NCBI GenBank assembly: GCA_035713725.1
Contig: DASTMZ010000062.1
Coordinates: forward strand, 1-48,065
DNA: 48,065 nt
Reading direction: 5' to 3'
Source of the DNA: DASQPR01 sp035713725
Lineage (GTDB): Bacteria; Actinomycetota; Actinomycetes; Mycobacteriales; Micromonosporaceae
The translations under genes were made by a program, and so were the position numbers. Below are positions 23,744-31,948 of the stretch, one piece after another (within the stretch, counting starts at the first letter, position 1; every line of letters begins with the position of its first letter). The notes below the pieces were generated by a model. It did not search any database. It worked only from the letters and a program-made list of their open reading frames with translations, and was not told the origin of the DNA.

Positions 23744-23798
23744 CCTATTCCGTGCTGTCACCAGCACGAAATAGGTTACCAGATCGGCACGAAATGGC
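23744..23798. promoter_or_regulatory. palindromic operator-like site before the DUF3887 regulator gene
   Basis: CCTATTCCGTGCTG (23744-23757) and CAGCACGAAATAGG (23762-23775) pair at 13 of 14 positions around a 4-base centre, 11 nt upstream of the regulator start. A further half-site, GGCACGAAATGG, follows at 23787-23798. It may be an operator; as RNA it could also form a hairpin ending transcription from the acyltransferase gene. Confidence 0.6.
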
Positions 23799-23851
23799 GC
23801 CACTAAGCGCGGTGTGGCCAGGCCGTTCCGGTGCCTGTCGGATCGATCGAG

Positions 23852-26071
23852 TCAGGGCGCCGCCAGCGGTTGCGTGGCTGATGCCAGGACGCCCTGCAGC
23901 GCACTGTCGAGCGGTGCGGTCAGTGATCGGACGTACGTCGCGGTCATGTGGTTGTCGTCCCGGTACACCAACTCGTTGCCAATAACGGGCGGGCACACTG
24001 ATCCCGGGCAGATGTCAGCGTTCAGGTCCACTAGGTGGACACCCGCGATGTCGGCCGCGGCGGTCACCTGCTTGGCGCTCGCAGCACTCGACGTATCCGG
24101 CGTGAAGGTGCACTGGTCGAGGTGGTCGCGCTCGCGAGCGACACAGTCGGGGACGTTGAAGCTCGGTCGCGGCGTGTCGCGCAGCACCGCGACGGGTGAC
24201 CCGGTCGCGGCGACGTCGGTCCATGCATGTCGCATCGCGGCCTCGGCGGTTGCGGTGTTGTCCGCGCCGGAGAGTTCCGTGCCATCCCGGAACATCCGGT
24301 AGGTGGCGGCGCCCGAGATGATGACGAGGTCAACGCGCCCTGCTCCGCTCAGACGCTTGTGAACGCTGGCATTCCACCGCGTGCACGCGGTGAACGGACG
24401 GTCGTGCAGCGCCACGGTCGCATCGAGGAACGGGCACGACGACTTCAGGTACATGACCAGACGCCACCCGCGCGCGGCGGCGATCGCCTCGAGCGCGGGC
24501 GCCCATTGCGCGGCGTGCGAGTCGCCGACCAGTGCGACCGTAAACGACGAGTCTGGGCTGCCGTACGCGCAACTCTTGACGGTGGCGTCGTCGTTGCCTT
24601 CGTTGATGCACTTCTGATGGTCGGCGTAGATGTCGGGTACGTCAGTGACCGCCGACGCGGGGTCCGGGACGATAAGGCCGACGCGGTCGAGCGACTGTTG
24701 GCTGCCGGCAAGGCCGGGCTGGTTCAGCGCTTGCGCCCCGAGTGCATCGGCGGGGTGAACCTGCCGGGCAAGCGGGTTGTGTGCGACCTGGACCACTCCG
24801 ACGGCGAGCACCGGCACGATGGTGAACGCAAAGCCGGTACGAATGGCGCGCATTGGGCTCGTGGCAAGGCGCGGGCTCGTACGGATCGGGTTCTCGACGA
24901 ACCGGTACGTGATGGCCGCCGGTACGAACGCCAGCGTGACGATGGCCACCGTGGTCGTGGTCGAGAGGGTTCCGTAGCGAGCCTCGGCGCCGACCAGCAG
25001 CGGCCAGTGCCAGAGGTAGAGCGAATACGAGATAGCGCCGATCGCTCGTACTGGCCGCAGGCCGAGGAGTGCCGCCGGCCCGGCCCGTCCGGCTGCCTCG
25101 CCGCTGGCGATGACGCCCACCGCACCCAGTGTCGGAAGCAGCGCTGCGTACCCGGGGAATGGTGTCGCGGGCGTGACGATGACCGCGGCCGCGGCCAGGG
25201 CCGCCAGCCCGGTCCAACCGACAGCGGCGGCAATCGCTTGTGGCAGGCGGGCGCATTGCGTGCTCACGATCGCGACGGCGGCGCCCAGCGCCAGCTCCCA
25301 CAGCCGGGTGGTAGTCACGAAATACGCGCCGGCCGGATCTACTCGGGTGTCGTGCACCGACCACAGCAGCGACGGAATTCCGACGAGCGCGAGACCAAGC
25401 AGGTAGTAGCCGCGGTGTGCACTGGCGCCAGTCTTGCGACGGCGGCGGGCAGCGATGCTCGCGACGACGATCAGCAAGACTGGCCAGATGAGGTAGAACT
25501 GTTCCTCGACCGCTAGCGACCAGAAGTGCTGCAACATGCTCGGCGGCGCGTCGCTGTTGAGGTAGTTGACGGCTTCAGCGGCCAACCGCCAGTTGATCCA
25601 GTAGGACGCGCTTGCCACGACGTCCCCGCCGATGCCACGCCAGCGTGTCGGCGGCAGCGCGAGGTATGTGACGGCGAGGACCGCCCCCAGCACAGTCGCG
25701 GCCGCTGGCAGCAAGCGCTTGGCCCGGCGCGCGTAGAACGCGACCAGTGAGATGCGGCCGGTTCGCGACAACTCCGCGACGAGGAGGCCGGTGATCAGGA
25801 ACCCGGAGATGACGAAGAACACGTCGACGCCGACGAAGCCGCCGGAGAGCATCGCGACTCCGGCGTGGCCGTACATGACGAGCAGGACGGCGACCGCGCG
25901 CAGACCCTCGATATCGCCTCGGTAGCTCGCCCGAGGTTGATCGCGCACAGATCCGCCGCGCGACGGCAGGGTGGTGGCGGCGAGGTCCGCGTCGTCGACG
26001 GTCAGCGTGGTCGGTTCTGATGGCGCACCGCGTTCGCCGTGTTCGTGATCGCCGTGATCGGGTATGTCCAT
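23852..26071 (-). CDS. OafA/YrhL-type acyltransferase with C-terminal SGNH domain
   Basis: A 739-aa membrane enzyme that O-acylates cell-surface glycans. After an acidic/His-rich cytoplasmic start comes the acyltransferase-3 domain: YRGDIEGLRAVAVLLVMYGH (Arg58 and His69 being the conserved pair), GFVGVDVFFVISGFLITGLL, RRAKRLLPA, HFWSLAVEEQFYLIWPVLL, then about ten helices and GAISYSLYLWHWPLL. The extracytoplasmic SGNH domain follows, with VALVGDSHAAQW (Ser nucleophile block) and YRDDNHMTATY (catalytic Asp-His). ATG 26071 is chosen because GAAGG lies 6 nt upstream. Likely targets are peptidoglycan, arabinogalactan-like or exopolysaccharide sugars. It stands alone in a leftward run. Confidence 0.94.
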   Translation of the reverse strand: MDIPDHGDHEHGERGAPSEPTTLTVDDADLAATTLPSRGGSVRDQPRASYRGDIEGLRAVAVLLVMYGHAGVAMLSGGFVGVDVFFVISGFLITGLLVAELSRTGRISLVAFYARRAKRLLPAAATVLGAVLAVTYLALPPTRWRGIGGDVVASASYWINWRLAAEAVNYLNSDAPPSMLQHFWSLAVEEQFYLIWPVLLIVVASIAARRRRKTGASAHRGYYLLGLALVGIPSLLWSVHDTRVDPAGAYFVTTTRLWELALGAAVAIVSTQCARLPQAIAAAVGWTGLAALAAAAVIVTPATPFPGYAALLPTLGAVGVIASGEAAGRAGPAALLGLRPVRAIGAISYSLYLWHWPLLVGAEARYGTLSTTTTVAIVTLAFVPAAITYRFVENPIRTSPRLATSPMRAIRTGFAFTIVPVLAVGVVQVAHNPLARQVHPADALGAQALNQPGLAGSQQSLDRVGLIVPDPASAVTDVPDIYADHQKCINEGNDDATVKSCAYGSPDSSFTVALVGDSHAAQWAPALEAIAAARGWRLVMYLKSSCPFLDATVALHDRPFTACTRWNASVHKRLSGAGRVDLVIISGAATYRMFRDGTELSGADNTATAEAAMRHAWTDVAATGSPVAVLRDTPRPSFNVPDCVARERDHLDQCTFTPDTSSAASAKQVTAAADIAGVHLVDLNADICPGSVCPPVIGNELVYRDDNHMTATYVRSLTAPLDSALQGVLASATQPLAAP

Positions 26072-26167
26072 CACCATCCTTCATCGCATGGACGCGGACA
26101 ACGGTTCACACCCTCGTTCAACGACCCGCGCCACATGCCCTCGCGCGCGACATCGCAAACGCGACGC

Positions 26168-27220
26168 TCAGTGTGGGCCTGGCGCTGCTCGACGCCAGTT
26201 GCGTTGCTCAACGCCGGCCGCGTTGCTCGACGCCGTGGCGTTGCTCAGCGCTCGGCCGGCGGCGCGCAGGACCGCGAGCGTGTCCGCCGTGACCCACTCG
26301 TTCATCTGTTTCGTCTTCGCGCCGCCCCAATCGACGACATCTTGGTTGCCGCTCGTACCGGGCGATCGGTAGTAACGCGCCTCGGCGGCCCAACCACCGC
26401 CGGGGAGCTGCTTGGCCTCCAACATGTCGAGTCCGTCGCTGGAGCGGTCGTCGTTGAGATGACCTGCTTCCATGAGGCCCTTCGCGGCCGCGAGCACGTC
26501 GTAGTACCAGTAGACGGGGTAGTGGAGCTTGGTCCATTCGGTGCGGATGATCGCACCGGTAGATCGGCGGAAAAGCAGGCGGCGGGTCAGCAGCACCTCG
26601 GCGGCGCGGTCGCACGCACGGCGCGCGTCGTCGTCTTGCCGAGCGTCCGCGTACGCGGCGAGCCCACGCATCGGCAGCAGCGTCTCGTAGACCGATGAGG
26701 ACGCGGCCGCCGGCTTCAGGCTGCAGTTCCAGCCGCCGTCCGGCCATTGCCACGCAAGCAGACGCTCGACGAGCTGGTCCGACTCCGGCGCGGCAAGTCC
26801 GAGCCGGACCGCCGCGAAGAGCGCGCCGCCCTGTTGGGAGCCGCAGCGGCGGTGACGCCCGTTCATGACCGGAACTGCGCGCGCGTTCGTTTTGCGTTGC
26901 GTTTCGTATTCGGCGAAGTAGTGCGGCGCGAGCCAGGTGGCCATGGTCTTCGCGACGATCGGTTCGAGCTCCGGATCGTGCGGTGGATAGCCAATGTCCG
27001 CGAGCGTGATCAGCACCCAGTGACGGCCGGTCCATTTCGCGTACGTGCTCCGCTCGGTTTGGCCGGCAAGCAGGGCGCGCACCAGTGGTGAGTCACGGAC
27101 CGCGCGCCGCAGTTGGCGCATGCCGCGGGAGTCCGGGTCCTCGAGCAGCACCTGACGGCGGACCTTCCAGCGGATCGCGGGTTCGTCGCTCGCGAGCAGC
27201 CTGTCGACGATGTGGGCCAT
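26168..27220 (-). CDS. alpha/alpha-toroid repeat protein (prenyltransferase/squalene-oxidase-like)
   Basis: A 350-aa soluble protein of helical repeats: RLLASDEPAIRWKVRRQVL, WTGRHWVLITLADIGYP, RCGSQQGGALFAAVRLGL, LLAWQWPDGGWNCS, SSSVYETLLPMRGLAAY, then LHYPVYWYYDVLAAAKGL and LPGGGWAAEARYY. The PDGGW/GGGW motifs and spacing are those of squalene-cyclase/prenyltransferase toroids, but the DCTAE or DxDD cyclase motifs are absent, so it is likely not a cyclase. Conserved relatives are annotated only as hypothetical. The start at 27220 (MAHIVDRLL) has GGAGAAG 5 nt upstream. The last ~25 residues are encoded by a 19/18-bp repeat and look like recent, non-functional tail extension. Confidence 0.82.
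   Translation of the reverse strand: MAHIVDRLLASDEPAIRWKVRRQVLLEDPDSRGMRQLRRAVRDSPLVRALLAGQTERSTYAKWTGRHWVLITLADIGYPPHDPELEPIVAKTMATWLAPHYFAEYETQRKTNARAVPVMNGRHRRCGSQQGGALFAAVRLGLAAPESDQLVERLLAWQWPDGGWNCSLKPAAASSSVYETLLPMRGLAAYADARQDDDARRACDRAAEVLLTRRLLFRRSTGAIIRTEWTKLHYPVYWYYDVLAAAKGLMEAGHLNDDRSSDGLDMLEAKQLPGGGWAAEARYYRSPGTSGNQDVVDWGGAKTKQMNEWVTADTLAVLRAAGRALSNATASSNAAGVEQRNWRRAAPGPH
26182..26255. repeat. four 18-19-bp repeats at the 3' end of the toroid gene
   Basis: Four units begin GCG(C/T)TGCTC at 26182, 26201, 26220 and 26238, for example GCGTTGCTCGACGCCGTG. They encode the final ~25 residues on the minus strand. Two units are 19 bp and two are 18 bp, so frame shifts between units. Confidence 0.8.
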
Positions 27221-27287
27221 GTCTTCTCCGCGGCGTGTCCCGGCAGCGTGGTGTCTCCGACAGCATCCGCCACTCGGCCGGCCCGGG

Positions 27288-27359
27288 CTAGTCGGGCAGC
27301 ATCGCCTGTCGGGCAGCAACGGGCTAGGCGGCCGGTATCGGCTAGTCGGCCAGCATCGG
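27288..27359. repeat. four 17-18-bp repeats between the toroid and kinase genes
   Basis: Units like CTAGTCGGCCAGCATCGG start at 27288, 27306, 27324 and 27342. The last unit supplies the kinase stop codon (CTA read as TAG on the minus strand) and its final five codons. Confidence 0.8.
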
Positions 27360-28274
27360 CGCCAGCAGGCGGGCGACGTCGAGCGCCCGACTGATCGGCG
27401 AGCGCGCGGCCGGCGTCCAGCCCTCGGCGGTCCACACGTCCGACATCACGGCTTTGACGAACCCCCACGCGACCACGCGCTCGATGGGCATGGCCAGTCC
27501 GTCGGCAAGCTGTTCGATCCGTGCCGGTACGAGCGCGGTCAGCGCCTCGTCGCGGTTGTCCGGGTCGGGGTTGAACAGCAGCGAGGCGGTTTCGTAACCG
27601 GGGTCGCCGACGATGCCGTGCGGATCGATGGCCAACCACGGTTCCCGTGTCGCACGCAGGATGTTGTCGTGGTGTAGATCGCCGTGCAGCACGACGCGCT
27701 GGTTTGCCGACGCGCACAACTCGCGCATCAGCCCGCCGGCAAGCGCGACGACATCGCTCGGTAGCGGGCCGTTGTCGCCGTGCAGCGCGAGGTAGTCGTC
27801 GAACGCCACGCCCTGGCTCAGCGCGTCCGGCATCGAGCAGTCCGGTGTCAGTGGCACGGCCAGCCGTCGCATGACGTCGATCGCGACCGCGGTCGCCTCG
27901 CTGTCCCGATTCGGTACGAGGTCGGCCAGCCGCGAGCCGGGCTCCGCGCGCTCCAGCAGAAGAGCGCCGCGATCGAGGTTGGCGCGCAAGAGTCGGACGG
28001 CGCCACGACCGTCCCACGCACGCAGCGCTGGGACCTCGCTACGCAACGAGTCACCGCTCGGTACGCCCAGCTTCAGCACCGCCGGCGTACCGTCTGCACA
28101 CGTCACCGCCGTCACGTAGTGGTACGACAACTCGTAGGGCGTGCCGACCGTCAGCTCCCAGGCCGCCGCCACCTCCCGGAGCACCGTTGGCAGCGCGGCG
28201 AGCCATCGGGCACCATCGTCGCCCCACGCCTCGACGGCGTTGCGCGCCAACTCGTCGTTGATCACGCAGACCAC
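27342..28274 (-). CDS. aminoglycoside/hydroxyurea-type kinase (streptomycin 6-kinase family)
   Basis: A 310-aa small-molecule kinase of the APH(6)/hydroxyurea phosphotransferase family (PF04655). Visible: TPYELSYHYVTAVTCADGTPAVLKLGVP (ATP-site strand with Lys, residue run split by function), LRAWDGRGAVRLL, LLLERAEPGSRL, the Brenner motif VVLHGDLHHDNIL with catalytic Asp, and WLAIDPHGIVGDPGYE with the metal-binding Asp. GTG 28274 or GTG 28265 start; neither has a strong ribosome site. The family includes true resistance enzymes and many housekeeping kinases of unknown substrate, so resistance should not be assumed. It lies 46 nt downstream of the HAD gene on the same strand. Confidence 0.88.
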   Translation of the reverse strand: MVCVINDELARNAVEAWGDDGARWLAALPTVLREVAAAWELTVGTPYELSYHYVTAVTCADGTPAVLKLGVPSGDSLRSEVPALRAWDGRGAVRLLRANLDRGALLLERAEPGSRLADLVPNRDSEATAVAIDVMRRLAVPLTPDCSMPDALSQGVAFDDYLALHGDNGPLPSDVVALAGGLMRELCASANQRVVLHGDLHHDNILRATREPWLAIDPHGIVGDPGYETASLLFNPDPDNRDEALTALVPARIEQLADGLAMPIERVVAWGFVKAVMSDVWTAEGWTPAARSPISRALDVARLLAPMLAD

Positions 28275-28320
28275 GGTACCGACGCCGACGCGACCAGGAT
28301 CGGCTCGCCGGCGACGGTGT

Positions 28321-28998
28321 TCACGGTTGAGTGAGCAACCGCGTGACGAGGTGGACGTCGAGCCGCGTGAGATCCGGCAACACCGTCGTCGCGCGCCGCA
28401 GCACGTCAGCGTCCGGCTCGAAACCCGGCCGCGGGACGGCCACCACCGACATGCCGGCCGCGAGTGCCGAGCGGATGCCGTTGCCGGAGTCTTCGATCGC
28501 CACGGACGCGGTCGGCCGGGCGTGCAGCCGCCGGCACACCTCCAGGTAGACCAGCGGTGACGGCTTACCCTCGGCGACCTCGTCGCTCGACACCGTCGCG
28601 GTGACGTAGCGATCCAGGCCGCTCGACGCCAGTACGGCATCCACGAGCACGCGTACGGATCCGGAGGCGATGCCGACCGGCCAACGTTGCGCGATCTGTT
28701 GAACGGCCCGGACCGCGCCCGGCAGCAGCGGCAGCGATTGCCGGTAGAGCGCCGACATCCGGCCGACAACATCGTCACGGATCTCTTCCGCGGTCATCGG
28801 GATGCCGAGTTGGTCACGCATGTACGCGGACCACTCGGCCGAGCTCACACCCATCATCGCGGTCGCCGCCTCCGGCAGCCAGTGGCCGCCGGCCGCGTCG
28901 ACGAGTGTCTGGCGCGCTCGCACCCAGAGCGGTTCCGAGTCGACGATCACGCCATCCATGTCGAACACCACAGCCGCGTCGGCGGAGGTCGCACGCAT
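28321..28998 (-). CDS. HAD-superfamily phosphatase (sugar phosphatase/beta-phosphoglucomutase-like)
   Basis: A 225-aa HAD hydrolase with the four motifs in order: FDMDGVIVDSE (Asp13 nucleophile, Asp15 acid/base), GIASGS (motif II Ser), EGKPSP (Lys) and IEDSGNG (metal Asp). The helical cap between residues 20 and 85 is type C1, as in sugar-phosphate phosphatases such as HxpB and in phosphoglucomutases. It sits 54 nt after the zinc dehydrogenase gene, so a role in polyol or sugar-alcohol phosphate breakdown with that enzyme is reasonable (inference). Confidence 0.92.
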   Translation of the reverse strand: MRATSADAAVVFDMDGVIVDSEPLWVRARQTLVDAAGGHWLPEAATAMMGVSSAEWSAYMRDQLGIPMTAEEIRDDVVGRMSALYRQSLPLLPGAVRAVQQIAQRWPVGIASGSVRVLVDAVLASSGLDRYVTATVSSDEVAEGKPSPLVYLEVCRRLHARPTASVAIEDSGNGIRSALAAGMSVVAVPRPGFEPDADVLRRATTVLPDLTRLDVHLVTRLLTQP

Positions 28999-29052
28999 GC
29001 CACTACGGTATGCAACGGTTGCGGCAAGCGGGCACCTGCAGTCGCCCGGCGG

Positions 29053-30090
29053 CTACGGGTGTACGACGACCTTGAGCGAGCGCCGGCTCGCGGCGAACGA
29101 GAACGCCTCGGTCACGTCGGTCAGCGCGAAATGATCGGAGACGACCGCGCCGAGATCGACAGCCGTACGGCTCGCCAGCTGGATTGCGCGATCGTAGTGG
29201 TCCTGCATGCGGCGTACGAGCATGAGAGTCAGACCCTTGCGTCGCGCCGTGGCCGCGACGAACGTGCTCCGGTCGTCATCCGGGATGCCGACCAGCATGA
29301 TCCGGGCGCCGGGGCACGCCGCCTCGAGAGCGATGCCAATCGCGTCGTCGTTGCCGGCGACCTCGAACACGAGGTCCACGCCCCAGTCGCTGGCGAGTGC
29401 GCGTACCGCTCCGTCGTGTGCCTGGTCGGCCGTAACCGCATGGTCGGCACCGCATGCCAACGCCGCGGCACGCCGTTGTTCCAACGGTTCGACCGCGATG
29501 ACCGTGCCGGCCCCGGTCGCGCGCGCGAGCTGGATCAGCAGGAGACCGAGCGGGCCTGCGCCGACCACCGCGACCGACATGCCGGGCCGGAGACGCGCGA
29601 GGTTCATCGCGTGCAACGCGACGCCAAGCGGTTCGAGCATCGCGCCGCCGGTGTCGTCGATCTGTTCCGGCAGCTCGTGCAGCAAATGTGTCGGCCACGT
29701 GAGGTGCTCGCGAAGTGCGCCGTCCTGTCGACCGTGGCCGGCGAAGATGACGGTGGGGCACAGGTTCCGATGACCCCGTCGGCAGGCCGGACACTGCTCG
29801 CACGGGATCGCCGGATCCACGGCCACCCGACGTCCGTCGAGCACGCCGCCGATGACGATTCCGGCGAACTCGTGTCCCAGAACGAGCGGCCGCGTCAGCG
29901 TGGCGTCGCCGATCTGGCCTTCACCGAACCAGTGCAGATCCGAGCCGCAGAGCCCGACCGCCGTGACGCGGATGAGGCTCTCGCCGTCGAGCGGCACCGG
30001 AATCGGCTCGCGAACGAGGCGTATGTCACCGGGCGCGTACAGGCGGGCGACCTGCTGCTCGCCATGCGGCTGCTGGATTGACTGGCTCAC
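29053..30090 (-). CDS. zinc-dependent medium-chain alcohol/polyol dehydrogenase
   Basis: A 345-aa NAD(P)-dependent dehydrogenase of the sorbitol/threonine dehydrogenase group. Catalytic-zinc ligands are seen in GLCGSDLHWFG (Cys48), LGHEFAG (His73-Glu74) and the later LEPLGVALHA Glu; structural-zinc cysteines 97, 100, 103 and 111 form CEQCPACRRGHRNLC. The nucleotide fold has VAVVGAGPLGLLLIQLA and an acidic residue at the end of the second strand (AVEPLEQRR), favouring NAD. GTG 30090 is the only in-frame start that keeps the N-terminus. Paired with the HAD gene downstream it suggests sugar-alcohol metabolism. Confidence 0.92.
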   Translation of the reverse strand: MSQSIQQPHGEQQVARLYAPGDIRLVREPIPVPLDGESLIRVTAVGLCGSDLHWFGEGQIGDATLTRPLVLGHEFAGIVIGGVLDGRRVAVDPAIPCEQCPACRRGHRNLCPTVIFAGHGRQDGALREHLTWPTHLLHELPEQIDDTGGAMLEPLGVALHAMNLARLRPGMSVAVVGAGPLGLLLIQLARATGAGTVIAVEPLEQRRAAALACGADHAVTADQAHDGAVRALASDWGVDLVFEVAGNDDAIGIALEAACPGARIMLVGIPDDDRSTFVAATARRKGLTLMLVRRMQDHYDRAIQLASRTAVDLGAVVSDHFALTDVTEAFSFAASRRSLKVVVHP

Positions 30091-30128
30091 CGGCCGAAGC
30101 GTATCTGGCGCCTTGGTGCGCCGCCGGT

Positions 30129-30173
30129 CCGGTGTCCCGTCGATCCGGTGCCCGTCGATCCGGTGTCCCGCAT
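30129..30173. repeat. three 14-16-bp intergenic repeats
   Basis: CCGGTGTCCCGTCGAT, CCGGTGCCCGTCGAT and CCGGTGTCCCGCAT run head to tail in the gap between the dehydrogenase start and the ABM-like gene stop. Confidence 0.75.
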
Positions 30174-30184
30174 CGGGTGGGGTC

Positions 30185-30490
30185 TCAGTCGGTGTGGGCC
30201 AGGTAGTGGCGCACCCGTGGGCCGCGGTCGATCAGATAGTCGTCGTCGAACGAGTAGTAGGTCGCGGCGTCGATGTCGTCACCGGCGAACGCGGCGACCG
30301 CGGCAAGCGACTCCCACCACGACACCGTCACGAAGCGCACGGTGTCCTCGGCCTCCGCACGATGCCAGACCTGCGCACCCAGGTTGCCGGGTACGCGTTG
30401 GTAGTCGGCAAGCGCATGTCGACGCATCAGCGCGAGATACGCGGGTGCGTCGTCGGCTCGTACCGTGCCGGACCATTCGCGCACGATCAC
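30185..30490 (-). CDS. ABM-like small dimeric alpha/beta-barrel protein
   Basis: A 101-aa protein resembling antibiotic-biosynthesis-monooxygenase/dimeric ferredoxin-like barrels: an opening strand IVREWSGTVR, helix APAYLALMRRHALADYQ, strand GAQVWHRAE, strand VRFVTVSWWESLAAVAAFAG, and a C-terminal YYSFDDDYLIDRGPRVRHYL. GTG 30490 is chosen because GGGAGCC lies 5 nt upstream; the longer frame to 30556 adds only poor sequence. Such proteins can be monooxygenases, heme oxygenase-like or non-catalytic. It is 94 nt upstream of the dehydrogenase gene. Confidence 0.8.
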   Translation of the reverse strand: MIVREWSGTVRADDAPAYLALMRRHALADYQRVPGNLGAQVWHRAEAEDTVRFVTVSWWESLAAVAAFAGDDIDAATYYSFDDDYLIDRGPRVRHYLAHTD

Positions 30491-30904
30491 GGCGGCTCCC
30501 TTCGTCGCGGTGCGACACGATGCCACCGATCCGATGGCGCATTTGTGAATGCTCAACGTGCCGCGTGCTGTCGCGGGCCGATGTCACCACGATAACGAAT
30601 AGGCGAACGGAGTCTGTGAATGTCAGTTCGCGTCGAAATGTGCTGGTGGCGGCCAACGAATCAATCACCGGATCGAACGCACGTGAGCTGCACGAACGTG
30701 TCCGGCCACCCGGGCGGGGCAGTGGCACACACCGGTTGAGCGGGACGACATCGTGAATTCGCGGTGACGGATCGAGGGAGTCGAGTCGCAACCGTACCCA
30801 CGCCGTCGATGGTCCTACTCCATAGCCGCACACATCCCTGTCGTCGGACAGCAGAAGCGCGTGGAGCGGTTATCCAGTCGTCGTTTCGCACCGGAGGATT
30901 CGCC
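30491..30904. other. 414-nt intergenic region without a recognisable gene
   Basis: This divergent gap separates the ABM-like gene from the DppC-type gene. Both promoters must lie here, but I see no convincing -35/-10 pair, no tRNA and no ORF with family character. It is noticeably less biased toward G/C at every third base than its surroundings, so it is probably truly non-coding. Only the GGAGGA ribosome site at the right end is clear. Confidence 0.6.
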
Positions 30905-31870
30905 ATGAGCGGGAGAACGTACCGTCCTGCGATCGAGACCATCGCCGTGACCGGCGAGCCGCCGGCGCTCGGCACGATGCCAGCGCCGGCCGAACGCATC
31001 GAACGTGAGTTCACCGTCCAGCAACGCTCGCAGCTCTCGCTCATTGTCCGGCGTTTTCTGCGCCACCGCCTCGCGATCGGCGCGCTGGCATTTTTCGCCC
31101 TGCTGGTCTTGGTGGTCTTCGTCGCGCCGCTGGTGCTGCGGCTGAGCTACGTTTCGATGACCAGCCCGATTTCGTCGGGACCGTCGCTCGCCTATCCGTT
31201 CGGTACGGATGAGCTCGGCCACAACTACCTCGCGCTGGTGCTGCGCGGTGCACACCAGTCGATCATCATCGCGTTCCTGGTGACCATAATCTCCACCGGC
31301 ATCGGTGCGCCCTATGGCATCATGTCGGCGTTCTACGGCGGCAAGGTCGACTCGATCATGATGCGCATCGTAGACATCGTCCTGGTGCTGCCGTTCGTCG
31401 TCGTGGTCGGCGCGCTGGCCGAACGCTACAGCGGTACGTGGTACACGGTGGCGCTGCTGCTCGGCCTCCTGACGTGGGTCGTCAGCGCCCGTGTCATCCG
31501 CGGCGACGTGCTGTCCTTGCGCAACAAGGACTTCGTCGAGGCGTCGCGTGCGCTCGGCGCGTCGGACATGCGCATCATGTTCCGTCACCTGCTGCCGAAC
31601 GTGACCGGCACGCTCATCGTCCAGACCACGCTGACGGTCGCAGCCGCGATCCTCGCCGAAGCCGGCCTATCGTTCCTCGGGCTCGGCATCCAGGATCCGG
31701 ACACGTCCCTGGGGTTGCTTGCCAACCGGGCGCAGAATGCAATCCAGACGCGACCGTGGCTGTTCTACGCGCCGTGCGCCATGATTCTATTGATCTGTCT
31801 GTCGGTCAACTTCATCGGCGACGGCCTGCGCGATGCGCTGGACCCCCGCCAGACACGGCAGCGCCACTGA
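30905..31870 (+). CDS. DppC-type peptide/nickel ABC transporter permease, orphan
   Basis: A 321-aa membrane subunit of an oligopeptide/dipeptide-type ABC importer. The N-terminal part has RRFLRHRLAIGALAFFALLVLVV as first helix, FGTDELGHNYLALVLRGAHQS as the DppC signature, about five further helices, the ATPase-contacting EASRALGASDMRIMFRHLLPN, and GLSFLGLGIQDPDTSLG. The start ATG 30905 has GGAGGA 6 nt upstream; the frame to 30764 is upstream non-coding. No DppB, substrate-binding protein or ATPase is next to it, so it either works with parts encoded elsewhere or is a remnant of an operon. The reading frame itself is intact. Confidence 0.9.
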   Translation: MSGRTYRPAIETIAVTGEPPALGTMPAPAERIEREFTVQQRSQLSLIVRRFLRHRLAIGALAFFALLVLVVFVAPLVLRLSYVSMTSPISSGPSLAYPFGTDELGHNYLALVLRGAHQSIIIAFLVTIISTGIGAPYGIMSAFYGGKVDSIMMRIVDIVLVLPFVVVVGALAERYSGTWYTVALLLGLLTWVVSARVIRGDVLSLRNKDFVEASRALGASDMRIMFRHLLPNVTGTLIVQTTLTVAAAILAEAGLSFLGLGIQDPDTSLGLLANRAQNAIQTRPWLFYAPCAMILLICLSVNFIGDGLRDALDPRQTRQRH

Positions 31871-31948
31871 CTCCGGTCGACGTTCGGCCGTGGTGGTCGC
31901 CGCACGTGTGTATTCGATAACTGAATCGCGGCGGCGTCGGGGGGCGCG

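Noticed and set aside
26168..27220. Squalene/terpene cyclase
   Set aside because: The toroid repeats are present but neither DxDD nor DCTAE-type catalytic motifs are found and no terpene genes are nearby.
27342..28274. Calling the kinase a streptomycin-resistance gene
   Set aside because: The family is clear, but many members have other or unknown substrates and no resistance context is present.
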